Source of the DNA: Acidovorax benzenivorans
GTDB taxonomy: Bacteria > Pseudomonadota > Gammaproteobacteria > Burkholderiales > Burkholderiaceae_C
Assembly (NCBI RefSeq): GCF_028680575.1
Contig: NZ_JAPCKI010000010.1
Span: 100,742 to 139,083, forward strand
Direction of reading: 5' to 3'
DNA: 38,342 nucleotides
In this document: positions 1 to 8,472 of the stretch, piece by piece
How positions within the stretch are numbered: position 1 is the stretch's first letter
Layout of the letters: every line of letters starts with the position of its first letter
Program-made: the position numbers and the translations under genes
The notes under the pieces: generated by a model
The model's input: only the letters and a program-made list of their open reading frames with translations
Told to the model about the DNA's origin: nothing
Database searches by the model: none

Positions 1-440
1 CCACGGTCGTCAATGCGCTGAACGTGAACCTGACGGGCAATGCCGAGAGCAACCTGCTCACCGGTGGTGACGGCGTCAACCTGCTCAGTGGTCTGGCGGG
101 CAACGACACCCTCGTGGGCGGGCTGGGACGGGACACGCTGACCGGAGGTGCTGGTGCTGATCGTTTTGTCTTCTCTACAGCCCCCAGCGTTGGCAACGTG
201 GACACGATCACAGACTTTCAGTCGGGCGTGGATGTCATTGCCTTGTCTGCAAGCCTCTACGCGGGGCTGGGAATGGCTGGAGACACTGTAGGCCTGAGCG
301 CCAATCTTATCTACAGCGGCACTACAGGTATTCTGACCTACGACGCTGACGGCGCAGGTGCTGGGGCTGCAGTTCAGATTGCGCTGCTGGGCATGTCAAC
401 GCACCCTGCAGTTCTGGTCAATGATTTCCTGCTGATCTAA
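1..440 (+). CDS. RTX/serralysin-type calcium-binding protein, C-terminal fragment
   Basis: The reading frame is open to the left edge of the window, so this is the C-terminal part of a longer gene; an internal GTG at 24 is unlikely to be the start. The visible part has glycine/aspartate-rich nonapeptide-like repeats (GGDGVNLLSG, GNDTLVGG, GRDTLTGGAGAD), which in RTX proteins form a calcium-binding beta-roll. They are followed by a segment of the type DRFVF...DTITDF..GVDVI, typical of the C-terminal serralysin/M10-like domain of type I secreted proteins. The protein is therefore probably exported extracellularly by an ABC-type secretion system. The N-terminal effector domain lies outside the window, so the enzymatic or adhesive role cannot be stated. 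Confidence 0.85.
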   Translation, partial: TVVNALNVNLTGNAESNLLTGGDGVNLLSGLAGNDTLVGGLGRDTLTGGAGADRFVFSTAPSVGNVDTITDFQSGVDVIALSASLYAGLGMAGDTVGLSANLIYSGTTGILTYDADGAGAGAAVQIALLGMSTHPAVLVNDFLLI

Positions 441-459
441 CCGAATGCATTCCTTGGCC

Positions 460-492
460 GCACTCCTTGGCGTCGCGGAAGCCAAGGAGTGC
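460..492 (+). terminator. Strong hairpin after the RTX gene, likely terminator
   Basis: GCACTCCTTGGC (460-471) and GCCAAGGAGTGC (481-492) form a perfect 12-bp stem with a 9-nt loop, 20 bases after the stop codon. There is no clean T tract immediately downstream, so intrinsic termination is likely but not certain. Confidence 0.5.
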
Positions 493-660
493 ACAAGCTG
501 AGAGTTTTGGCATCCGCTGAAATGATCGTGGTCAGCGTGATTTTATATTTAACATAATATACATCGTATCTACTGTAATGGGTCTGCACTCCCGCCGCAA
601 TGACACTACCTAGGCGCTTTCAACCCTGCCCATTGTCCAAGCCGCTACCATCAACGCCCA

Positions 661-1323
661 TGAGCATTTCTTCCCAACCTTCCTCCACATCCTCCGTCCA
701 CTTCGGCCACACGGGTCGCGTCTGCATCGTCACCGGCGGTGCACAAGGCATTGGCGAAGCCTGTGTCCGTCGTTTTGCCGCTGAAGGTGCCAAACCGGTG
801 ATCGTTGATGTGGACGACGTTCGCGGCCAAGCGCTGGCGCGGGAACTGGGCGCGCTGTATGTGCGTTGCGATGTGGGCGATAAATCGCAGGTGGATGCGC
901 TGGTCGCGCAGACTCTGGCGGCCTACGGGCGTATTGATGTGTTGGTGAACAATGCGGGCATCTTCCGTGCCGCTGACTTTCTGGACGTGACCGAGGCCGA
1001 CTTTGACGCTGTGTTGCGGGTCAACCTCAAGGGCTCGTTCCTCGTCGGCCAGGCTGTGGCCCGGGCTATGGTTGCTTCGGGCGGCGGCGCCATCGTCAAC
1101 ATGAGTTCGGTCAACGGTGTGCTGACCATCCCCAACATCTCCAGCTACAACGTCAGCAAAGGCGGCGTGAACCAACTGACGCGGGTGATGGCCCTGGCGT
1201 TGGCCGACAAGAACATCCGCGTAAACGCTGTGGCGCCCGGCACTATTGCCACCGAGCTGGCTGCCAAGGCCGTGCTGACCAGCGATGAGGCCAAGAACAA
1301 GATCATGAGCCGCACCCCCATGA
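661..1323 (+). pseudogene. Short-chain dehydrogenase/reductase (SDR), 3' end lost to transposon insertion
   Basis: A classical SDR oxidoreductase: the NAD(P)-binding TGGAQGIG loop lies near residue 25, then NNAG, a catalytic Ser in MSS, the YNVSK catalytic Tyr/Lys near residues 162-166, and the VAPGTI segment. Homology stops at SRTPM, about 30-40 residues before the usual SDR end. There the 38-bp terminal repeat of a Tn3-family transposon begins (1324). The frame reads on into transposon sequence to a stop at 1550, giving a chimeric tail without the usual C-terminal SDR helix. ATG 661 is preferred because the SDR fold starts soon after it; an in-frame ATG at 600 is possible. Neither has a clear ribosome binding site. 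The 3' remainder is not elsewhere in the window. The substrate is unknown. Confidence 0.8.
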
Positions 1324-1361
1324 GGGGTGATCTCACTTTCCGTGCAGAAAACCCGGTTAAG
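1324..1361 (+). repeat. Left terminal inverted repeat of the Tn3-family element
   Basis: Thirty-eight bases beginning GGGGTGATCTCAC and ending CCCGGTTAAG match the length and the GGGG...TTAAG ends typical of Tn3-family terminal repeats. They sit exactly where SDR homology stops. A perfect 12-bp palindrome, CGGGTTAACCCG (1367-1378), follows between the repeat and tnpA. Confidence 0.75.
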
Positions 1362-1462
1362 AGCTACGGGTTAACCCGCACTTTTTTATTGTCTGGAATT
1401 ATCAGTAGCGAATACGTAGACTGCAGCAGGCTTGCGACCACGCCAGCCACGGGAGGACCAGC

Positions 1463-4417
1463 TTGTCTAGCTACTACCTACGTTTCGTTGGCGCCGATAC
1501 TCTGCCCAAATCGCTATCTAAGCGGGAAGTCGAAGAGTGCTTTGGGCTGAGCATTGAAGACATCCAGGAGCTGCGCCCGCCCCGGTTCAGAGGGACTGCA
1601 CGCCTTGGCGCTGCAGTCCAACTGGTCATGCTGCGCGCCACCGGGCGGCACCCCGATGCCTTTTCAGGCCTCCCCTCCGTTTTGCTGCGGTACCTGACCT
1701 CAGCGCTTGGGATGAATGCGACGGATATCGCTTCGGTGACCTCGCTGTACAAGGACAAGGACACGCGATACGAACACCAGCTCTGGGCTCGGGAACGTGT
1801 CGGCTTCGCGGTAGTAGACGACACCACCAAACCGCTCCTGGCAGATGCTTTGGGCGAGCTTTCCGCCTCAGCGGTATCAGTCGATGACCTGATCCAACAG
1901 TCTGAACACTGGCTTTTTGATCGACGGATCGTCCTGCCTGGTGACCGGACATTGCGCGACATGGCGCGCATGGCATTTGCTGAACAGGAGAATGCAGCAA
2001 TCGCAGCGGTCCGCACCTGCGCGCCACCCAAACAGGTTCAGGCGGCGCTCTCGCTCGCATTCTCAAAGCGATCAGGGCCTGGCGGTCACACAGTGCTGGA
2101 GTGGCTGCGCACACCCCCAGGGAAGCACGGGCAGATCACGCTGAGCGAGGTCACCAAGAAAATCGAGTGCCTCAAGTCACTGCAAGTTCACAAGTGGAAG
2201 CTGTCGGCGATTCCATTGAATCGTCTCAGGGCGTACAGCCAAGAGGTGATCAATCGTCCACCCTCCGCGACGAAGTTTCTCTCTGAGGATCAGCGCGATC
2301 TGCGCATCGTCTCTTTCCTGCATGTCACCCTCTTGGATCAGACCGATCTCGCCGCAGACATCGGTGCGCGATGTCTCACAGATCTTTATCACAAGGCCTC
2401 TGGCAAGGTCCTAAAGAAGCAGGCCGAAAGTGCTGTGGATCTGCGTGCTGAGCGCGTCAAGCTGAAGGACATTCTCTATGACACGCAGTTGACCGATGCT
2501 CAGATCGTCGCGGCGATGCGCGACCTGGTGCCCAAGAATGGAGAAAACTTTGCCGGTACGCGGGCTCAATTCGTCCGGGAAACACTGGTGAAAGAACAAG
2601 CGCCGCGTATGTCGGCCCTGCTCAATGCCCTCGGAGTCCTTGAGATCAAAGGCGAGGAAACGGACAAGGCGCTCAAGCAGCTCAAGACGCTGCGCGATTT
2701 GTCCAAACGCGGCATCAGCAGCCTTCCCGAGGGGTTTGATGTGTCGGTTGCGGACCCAAGCTGGCACTCGCTGCTTGAAGGCCCTGATCGCAAGGTTGCT
2801 CTTGCAGCTCTCAAAGCAAGCGCCGCGACTTCTTTGAAGAAAGCGATCAAAGGCGGAAAGCTGTGGCTGGAACACAGCAGCCGCCATCGCAACCGTGCCG
2901 ATCAGCTGATACCCGAAACGCAGTGGGCCGAGAAGCACAAGTCGCTGATCCGAGCTTTGAGCTTGACGGACAATCCAGATAAGTTCCTGGAGCGCGTGCT
3001 GGGACGGGTCAAAGCGGGCATCGGCCAACTGGTGCAGGCCGTGGAGGACGGGGCCTTGACCATAGACAGCCAGGGGCATATTCACATTGCACCGATTCAG
3101 GCGCTTGAAGTCGAACCCCAGGTCACCAAGACACGCGAGAGCATGTTCAACATGATCGGCGATGCCCAGTTTGGCAACATGCTGGTCGAGATCGACGCAA
3201 AAAGCGGCTTTAGCCAGGCTCTGCTAGGCCGCAGAGCCAAAGACATGGCTGAACTGAAGGCCGTCTACGGCGCCCTATACACACACGGAACAGAGAACAC
3301 TGCCAAAGGTGTATGCGCGATGATCCCAGGCCTGCAGGTGTCTCAGGTCTCTATGGCCATGCGTGCAACGGAGGCCAGTGGCCGTTTGCGGGAGGCCAAC
3401 TCACGGGTCATCGAGTTCCAGCAAAGCATGCCTATTGCCAAACTCTGGGGCCAGGGCGACAAAGCATCCTCTGATTCGATGACGCTCGATACGTCACGGT
3501 ACCTGCACTCGGCGCGTATGGAATACCGCCGCAAGCAGCATGGTGTTGGCATCTATGTGCACATGCTTGATACCTGGGCACTGTTTCATGACCAGCCTAT
3601 CGTGATCAATGACCGGCAAGCAGCGCCAGCGGTGGACGGTGTCGAAGCGCACAACTGTTCCCGCCGCGAGGACCAGATCCGACTATCCCTGCTTGCTGTG
3701 GACACCCATGGCTACACCAACGCAGCGATGGCCATCGCCAAGTTGCTGGGCTTCGATCTGTGCGTCCGTTTGCGCCAATTGTCGGAACGTAAGATGTTCT
3801 TGGCCAGGGGGGACACTGTGCCGGAAGCTTTGGAGCGCCTAACCGTTGGGAAGGTCTCGCTTGGGAAGATTCGAGCCGGATGGATGGACCTACTGCACCT
3901 GGTTGCCTCTATCCGGCAAGGGCGCTTGACAGCTGGAGAAGCTATCGCCCGCCTTGGCAGCGCGGCGCGGGGCGATCCCGTGCACGCTGCCGCAGACGAA
4001 TTGGGCAAGTTGCTGCGTACGATCTTTTTGTGTGACTACTTCACCATTCCCGAGTTTCGCCGCGAGATGCATGCCTTGCTCAACAGGGGCGAATCTGTAC
4101 ACCAGCTGCAGCGCGCTGTGTACCACGGACGTGTAGGAGTCTCACGCGGGCGCAGGGCTGATGAGCTGCGGGCTATCTCAACAGCGCACACCCTGCTGAC
4201 CAACGTCGTGATCAGCTGGAACACCATGAAGATGCAAGATGTCGTGGATCGCTGGAAGGTGGCCAAACACCCCATAGATGAAAGCTGGCTGCGCCGCATC
4301 GGACCCGTGCACTTCGAGCACGTGAATTTTCGGGGGACGATTGCGTTCGACATGGATCCTTACATCGATGCGCTCATTGAGCGCCCAGCCAAGCAGCGTG
4401 TGGCACGTTTGCAGTGA
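1463..4417 (+). CDS. tnpA: Tn3-family transposase TnpA
   Basis: This 984-residue protein has the length and organisation of a Tn3-family replicative transposase: an N-terminal DNA-binding/DUF4158-like part beginning YYLRFVGADT, a long helical middle, and a C-terminal RNase H-like DDE domain. Visible active-site blocks are the GQGDKASSDS segment near residue 665, LAVDTHGYTNAAMAI near 744, and LNRGESVHQLQRAVYHGR near 874, which carries the catalytic Glu. The start is a TTG at 1463, five bases after a strong GGGAGGA site. It overlaps the chimeric tail of the broken SDR frame. The protein forms cointegrates by acting on the element's terminal repeats; these are resolved by TnpS/TnpT. The frame is intact, so the enzyme may be active in trans even though this copy lacks a visible right end. 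Confidence 0.93.
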   Translation: MSSYYLRFVGADTLPKSLSKREVEECFGLSIEDIQELRPPRFRGTARLGAAVQLVMLRATGRHPDAFSGLPSVLLRYLTSALGMNATDIASVTSLYKDKDTRYEHQLWARERVGFAVVDDTTKPLLADALGELSASAVSVDDLIQQSEHWLFDRRIVLPGDRTLRDMARMAFAEQENAAIAAVRTCAPPKQVQAALSLAFSKRSGPGGHTVLEWLRTPPGKHGQITLSEVTKKIECLKSLQVHKWKLSAIPLNRLRAYSQEVINRPPSATKFLSEDQRDLRIVSFLHVTLLDQTDLAADIGARCLTDLYHKASGKVLKKQAESAVDLRAERVKLKDILYDTQLTDAQIVAAMRDLVPKNGENFAGTRAQFVRETLVKEQAPRMSALLNALGVLEIKGEETDKALKQLKTLRDLSKRGISSLPEGFDVSVADPSWHSLLEGPDRKVALAALKASAATSLKKAIKGGKLWLEHSSRHRNRADQLIPETQWAEKHKSLIRALSLTDNPDKFLERVLGRVKAGIGQLVQAVEDGALTIDSQGHIHIAPIQALEVEPQVTKTRESMFNMIGDAQFGNMLVEIDAKSGFSQALLGRRAKDMAELKAVYGALYTHGTENTAKGVCAMIPGLQVSQVSMAMRATEASGRLREANSRVIEFQQSMPIAKLWGQGDKASSDSMTLDTSRYLHSARMEYRRKQHGVGIYVHMLDTWALFHDQPIVINDRQAAPAVDGVEAHNCSRREDQIRLSLLAVDTHGYTNAAMAIAKLLGFDLCVRLRQLSERKMFLARGDTVPEALERLTVGKVSLGKIRAGWMDLLHLVASIRQGRLTAGEAIARLGSAARGDPVHAAADELGKLLRTIFLCDYFTIPEFRREMHALLNRGESVHQLQRAVYHGRVGVSRGRRADELRAISTAHTLLTNVVISWNTMKMQDVVDRWKVAKHPIDESWLRRIGPVHFEHVNFRGTIAFDMDPYIDALIERPAKQRVARLQ

Positions 4418-4547
4418 ATCGGTAATTTGAGCCACCACCGAGCGAACCAGCCGGAGTCAAGACCAGTGTCGAAGTCCTTGCGCCCCCCACCGTGAGCCCT
4501 CGCCCGTGCTCCAAGACGCACTCCTGGACGCGCGCAAGTTTTCAAAT
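4418..4547. other. Non-coding stretch after tnpA
   Basis: Within the 364-base gene-free interval between tnpA and the PD-(D/E)XK-like gene I see no convincing small gene. The first part (4418-4547) shows no clear element. The second part holds the two 37-bp direct repeats annotated separately, and the third (4671-4781) shows nothing I recognise. Confidence 0.5.
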
Positions 4548-4584
4548 GTCAGCTCTTTTTGCGTGCGATTTACCGGGTTAGCAG
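4548..4584 (+). repeat. 37-bp direct repeat, copy 1, resembling the transposon end
   Basis: This copy runs from GTCAG to GGGTTAGCAG and matches copy 2 at 36 of 37 positions. The block from CTC onward (32 bases) agrees with the left terminal repeat at about 21 positions in the same orientation, but it lacks the GGGG tip. Confidence 0.8.
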
Positions 4585-4633
4585 CTTGCAAAAATCAATA
4601 AAATCAACAACTTAGAGTTTTGCTTAAAAAATA

Positions 4634-4670
4634 GTCACCTCTTTTTGCGTGCGATTTACCGGGTTAGCAG
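4634..4670 (+). repeat. 37-bp direct repeat, copy 2, resembling the transposon end
   Basis: This second copy begins 86 bases after the first and differs at one position (GTCAC instead of GTCAG). The pair separates tnpA from the cargo genes. Possible origins are remnants of other Tn3-type ends, or a duplicated transposase-binding site. Confidence 0.8.
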
Positions 4671-4781
4671 ATCCGGGAAAAACCAGCTGCCCCAACCCCA
4701 TCCTTCGGATTGCTGCCGCTCCATATGTGGCCGCACAGAACCTCCTGAGCACGACGGGCTCACCAGCGAGCACAACATCTT

Positions 4782-5678
4782 TCAGAGATCTTGTGACAAG
4801 GCTTCCACCAGTCGTTTTTGAATCTGTACATCTGCTGTTGTTGCGTCTGCTCTCGGGCTTACCGCCCATTGAGAGCACTGAACGGCCATTTTCCTCGCTT
4901 CAGATGTTGCCAAGCATGAAAGTCGGAAGACTGTCCCAATGATTTTTCTGCTCTTCTCGGCGTAAACACGTTGCCAGAGGCCTGAATGCTTGTTGGCGAA
5001 ATCTTGCAGCAAACGCGCCAGCGTCCTGGTTAACTCCGCATCATCTTTGGCAACCAAAAGGTCTCCTTTTGGATTGAGTATTTTTGACACATCCATCGCA
5101 ACTATGCCCCGGTGGCCGGATCCAATCTCTGTCTTGAAAGTCTCCTGAAGTTGTGAACAGGCCTTGCGCAGATTGCCCTCCAGCGCCTGCTCACTGGTCA
5201 CCCGTTTGCATTCAACCCAAATTTTCCGTCCCTCGATCTTGATTCCAGTGTCGCTGCGAGCATTCAAGATCGCCTCCACGCTCCGAGCTGGGCGATGAGC
5301 CATGGCGGCTACGCTTGCTTCGAAAAGGAAATTACGTGCGGCCGTGGATTTTTGGGTCTCGCTGACTATATTGACTGGGCCGTTGACGGCCTTCTTTAGC
5401 TTTTCGATTACTGAGGTCAGTTCGAGCGGAGAAACGTCTTGCAAGGCCTTGTGAATTCTTGTGAACTCTACGATTTCAAGCAATGAACTTACGAAATCCG
5501 GAAATGCTTGGTTCGCCTCCTCAATGGAGGCAGTGAGGTACGCATACTTCCAGTAGCCGATGACTTTTTCATAGTTGGAAGTGCGTCCACTCTGAAGACT
5601 AATCCCTAGATTGGCCATCCATTTCATAGCATCCAGGTATTCTTGATGAATGTTCGAGAAGGAGTTCGCGGGGATCAT
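4782..5678 (-). CDS. PD-(D/E)XK nuclease-like cargo protein of unknown function
   Basis: I do not recognise the family of this 298-residue protein. Its centre reads like a PD-(D/E)XK nuclease core: Glu120 in a helix (NFLFEA), then Asp143 in a SDTGIKI strand, then Glu156-Cys-Lys158 in IWVECKR. This is the D...ExK pattern of restriction-type endonucleases. The N-terminal 100 residues are helical and unassigned. The ATG at 5678 has no strong ribosome binding site; a later Met (MKWMANLG, residue 18) is possible. It lies 82 bases downstream of the HNH gene on the same strand, so the two may be co-transcribed. Base composition is visibly more AT-rich than in the flanking chromosomal genes, which fits horizontally acquired cargo. 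A defence role is inference only. Confidence 0.6.
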   Translation of the reverse strand: MIPANSFSNIHQEYLDAMKWMANLGISLQSGRTSNYEKVIGYWKYAYLTASIEEANQAFPDFVSSLLEIVEFTRIHKALQDVSPLELTSVIEKLKKAVNGPVNIVSETQKSTAARNFLFEASVAAMAHRPARSVEAILNARSDTGIKIEGRKIWVECKRVTSEQALEGNLRKACSQLQETFKTEIGSGHRGIVAMDVSKILNPKGDLLVAKDDAELTRTLARLLQDFANKHSGLWQRVYAEKSRKIIGTVFRLSCLATSEARKMAVQCSQWAVSPRADATTADVQIQKRLVEALSQDL

Positions 5679-5760
5679 TTGTTAAGAAGGTATATTTAAC
5701 GGTGAATGCCCACTTTATAATCCAAGCTCTTTCCTGCCCACATACCTATTGGGAAGTTGT

Positions 5761-7311
5761 TCATTGCTGAACATCGAAAAACGTTTGGCTTGTAAAATTA
5801 TCCGCCATTTCGATGCGTAGTCGGAAGTCAACGATCTCCTTTTTCTTCTTCTTACTCAGGATATGCAGTCTCACTGGCGAGTAATAGCTGGTAGTCGGGG
5901 GTACTTCGTATTTTTTCCCATAGATGGTGACCAACGATGCGGGCTCTGTCTGCTTGAGGACGGAAAAGCTACCTCTGCGCACAATTTCCATCAGGTTTTT
6001 TTCCTCCTCACCAGTACAGCCGACAGTCATCTCCGGCGGTGCTGTGACTTGTGAGCGCTGGTAGGAAAGCTTGCCCTCAATGATATCGCTGACTCGCGCC
6101 AGCGCCCGATAATCACTCGCGGGAATAATCGCAAAAATATCAATCTGTGCACTCTGATGCAGGTATCTAAGCACGTTTCTCGCTCGCCTTACGTAGTGAG
6201 CGAATCCAAGCATTTCCTCCATCTCCTCTATATGCTTAGGTGTATGGAAATTCCCCGCTGAAACTTGGTTTCCATCGACTTCCATGGCGAAAGAAATAGG
6301 AGCACACGGGTCAAAAATTGTTTCGAACAAATTGATGAGTGTGTCCAAGTACGGAGGGTTTGCCGCGTCCTTTCCCTGCCACACTTTGAGATTGGTGGTC
6401 AGTGTCGAGACAGACTGAATACCATCCTCACCGATTGGCGTGAAATTTATTTCTACGTCGAGAAGTCCACCGCATCCAGCGCCTGAAAATCTGATTTGCT
6501 TACGCCCAGTAGTTATTTGGCCAGTGATAATCTCAAAAATCGGAGGGTTACTCTGGGGCGCCAGTATCTTTAACACTGCTGGACGCGCCGCAGGGATGAT
6601 TGTTATCGATGCCAAGTTGGCATCCTTATGCAGCACGTCGAAGATTTTTGATCCTTCAAACACGACCCCATCGAGTGGCAGCGTCGCTTCACGGCCCTCG
6701 TCAATGGACGCCTGAAGGCCCTTGCGCCAGACATCAGCTGATTCCTGTCCAATCTTGATGGAGAAAGACACGGTCTCTTTCGCGCCCACGGTAATCGTTG
6801 TGTTGCCACCCGAGTACGCCGTTGAAACAGTGAACCTCGGATCCACCGCTTGCAATTGATCGACCAAGGCTTTGTGCACATTGCCTATGGCTTCTGGATA
6901 AAACCCAGGCGTTCGGGTGCCCATGGCCATGGCCGCCATGCGATAGATATCCTTTTCATCGGGAAGCCGTTTGCCTTGCTCCATCAGAGCCCTTGCCTCA
7001 GCCGATTTTTTCCATGCTTTGAGCGTTTCTGCAGGGTACGAGTCCGGATCCCGGTCGATGACCGTCGAGCAGGTCTGGCATAGCCAGATGATGTTGCCAA
7101 AGCCGCGCCGGTCCTCTGCAATCATTGCAGCGAGATAACGCGGCCCCCCAGGCGATGCCGCATGAATATGCGCGCCGACCCCCACATTGGAGAAGTCAAC
7201 TTCGCCCACTGGCGCGGAGGTGGTGGCGCGGCAATCGGGATTGGAGCAACGACCTGCCGCCCGCTGGTAAGCCTGATTCTTGGTCGGTTTCGTGAAGTCG
7301 TCGCGTGCCAT
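5761..7311 (-). CDS. HNH endonuclease-domain cargo protein with unknown C-terminal region
   Basis: The N-terminal 95 residues form an HNH-type nuclease with a structural zinc site: Cys22/Cys27, the AHIHAAS segment with His48/His50, Asn73 in NIIWLC, Cys78/Cys81, and Asp86 before DPDSYP. This arrangement is typical of HNH proteins found in restriction and anti-phage loci. The remaining 420 residues show no family I can name; they look beta-rich in the middle with a short helical region near FAHYVRRARNVLRYL, and could be a sensing or binding domain. ATG 7311 is chosen because the conserved region begins right after it (516 residues). The frame is open back to 7383, directly behind the tnpT stop and in the same frame. 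Its position inside the transposon marks it as cargo. Confidence 0.7.
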   Translation of the reverse strand: MARDDFTKPTKNQAYQRAAGRCSNPDCRATTSAPVGEVDFSNVGVGAHIHAASPGGPRYLAAMIAEDRRGFGNIIWLCQTCSTVIDRDPDSYPAETLKAWKKSAEARALMEQGKRLPDEKDIYRMAAMAMGTRTPGFYPEAIGNVHKALVDQLQAVDPRFTVSTAYSGGNTTITVGAKETVSFSIKIGQESADVWRKGLQASIDEGREATLPLDGVVFEGSKIFDVLHKDANLASITIIPAARPAVLKILAPQSNPPIFEIITGQITTGRKQIRFSGAGCGGLLDVEINFTPIGEDGIQSVSTLTTNLKVWQGKDAANPPYLDTLINLFETIFDPCAPISFAMEVDGNQVSAGNFHTPKHIEEMEEMLGFAHYVRRARNVLRYLHQSAQIDIFAIIPASDYRALARVSDIIEGKLSYQRSQVTAPPEMTVGCTGEEEKNLMEIVRRGSFSVLKQTEPASLVTIYGKKYEVPPTTSYYSPVRLHILSKKKKKEIVDFRLRIEMADNFTSQTFFDVQQ

Positions 7312-7383
7312 TGGATCGTCGCTAGTTTGTATGCAGATACTGTGTGGAGCTTTTTCGCCGACTGACGGCCGACGTGCAAGCAA

Positions 7384-8382
7384 TCAATGGCCGTCCATCG
7401 GTTTTTTCTTGCGAGCGGGCCTGGGCGGTGGTTGAAACTGCGCCACCAATCCGCGCAGGGTGTCAGCCTCCGCTTTGTGCTGCGCCACTGCCTGCAGTGC
7501 CTGCTGCAGCTCAACGCCTTGCAGTTGGTTCACGCGGGCGCTCTCGGCCAGCGAAGCCCGTGCGCTCTCCAGGTCTGCGGCCAATCGTGTCTGGGCTGCG
7601 TTGGCCTCTAGGACCTTTGTATGGTGATCACGCTCCACTTCTGCGAGCTTGCCCCTCAGCTGCTCCAGTTGCTGGTCTACCTGTGTTCGAGCAGTGCGCT
7701 CCCGATCAATTTCACGAAGCGCGCGGCGCTCGGCCTCGGCCGCACGGGAGGCCGCCTCATCGATGGCCGCACGCCCCTTGTCAAGTTCAGCACTGAAATG
7801 CTGCCTGCTCTTCGATTGCTCCAGCTTCAGCTCATCCACCTGCCTGGACAGCGCCTCACCTCTCGCTGTACTCGCAGCATGCGCACGCCGTTCTTGCTCA
7901 AGCTCTGCAGCAAGGGCCTGAGCTCGGGTCTCCAGTTCGGTGACTTTGGTCTGTGCGGTCTGTATCTGGGTCTCCAGGACAGCGCTTCGCTGCAGAGCCT
8001 CCTGCAGGCCTGCCTGTGCACTCTGGGCCTCTGCGTGTGCCTCGACCCGCAGGACTGCTAGCTCCTCGCGCGCCAACTCCGTTGCCTGGGCCCACATCAC
8101 GCTGACTGCCTGGCCTGCAGCTTGTTTCAACGCGTCCGGAAGGTCCGGGTGGTCAATTTCCACCCGAGCTTTGCCGCGTAGGTCCTCCCAAAATTTGGCC
8201 AATGCTTCGGCCGGCGCGCTCATGGAGCCTTTTCGCACGTGCTGATACAGCTTGCTCGCGGTGGGCGTGATGCCGTACCGGAAGAACAGCAACGCGCAAA
8301 CCTCGCGGTACAACGCTTTCGTGTCGCTGAAACGCTCCCGCAGGGCCTCAACTTCGGCTTGGATTTCTGATTCTTCGCTCAT
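7384..8382 (-). CDS. tnpT: Cointegrate-resolution accessory protein TnpT (KfrA-like coiled coil)
   Basis: Residues 1 to about 110 resemble the KfrA N-terminal DNA-binding domain (EALRERFSDTKALYREV..., then GITPTASKLYQHVRKGSM). Residues of about 115-310 form a very long Ala/Glu/Gln-rich coiled coil, ending in a basic proline-rich tail (PPPRPARKKK). In Tn4651-type elements the gene divergent from the tyrosine recombinase tnpS is tnpT, whose product binds the resolution site and helps TnpS; position and architecture agree with that. ATG 8382 (332 residues) is preferred over a TTG at 8397. A plasmid-type KfrA protein is the alternative reading, but the transposon context argues for TnpT. Confidence 0.8.
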   Translation of the reverse strand: MSEESEIQAEVEALRERFSDTKALYREVCALLFFRYGITPTASKLYQHVRKGSMSAPAEALAKFWEDLRGKARVEIDHPDLPDALKQAAGQAVSVMWAQATELAREELAVLRVEAHAEAQSAQAGLQEALQRSAVLETQIQTAQTKVTELETRAQALAAELEQERRAHAASTARGEALSRQVDELKLEQSKSRQHFSAELDKGRAAIDEAASRAAEAERRALREIDRERTARTQVDQQLEQLRGKLAEVERDHHTKVLEANAAQTRLAADLESARASLAESARVNQLQGVELQQALQAVAQHKAEADTLRGLVAQFQPPPRPARKKKPMDGH

Positions 8383-8431
8383 TAGCAAATAATACAACGT
8401 ATAACGTAAAAATCAATGAGATAATTTCCAA

Positions 8432-8463
8432 TCTATGGACATAATTACTCTAATGTCCATAGA
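8432..8463. other. Core recombination site between tnpT and tnpS (rst-like)
   Basis: TCTATGGACAT (8432-8442) and ATGTCCATAGA (8453-8463) are perfect 11-bp inverted arms separated by 10 bases. This is the layout expected for a tyrosine-recombinase crossover core. It lies in the short divergent intergenic region, just before the tnpS start, as in Tn4651-type resolution systems. The AT-rich bases 8398-8431 may hold accessory TnpT sites and the divergent promoters. Confidence 0.7.
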
Positions 8464-8472
8464 ATTCAGCTC

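Noticed and set aside
651..1175. Minus-strand open frame across the SDR gene
   Set aside because: It mirrors the SDR coding sequence, which carries all family motifs.
4548..4670. CRISPR-like repeat pair
   Set aside because: There are only two units and no Cas genes, and the repeat resembles the transposon terminus instead.
5863..6486. Small plus-strand frames opposite the HNH gene
   Set aside because: They are short, lack ribosome binding sites and lie antisense to a continuous 516-residue gene.
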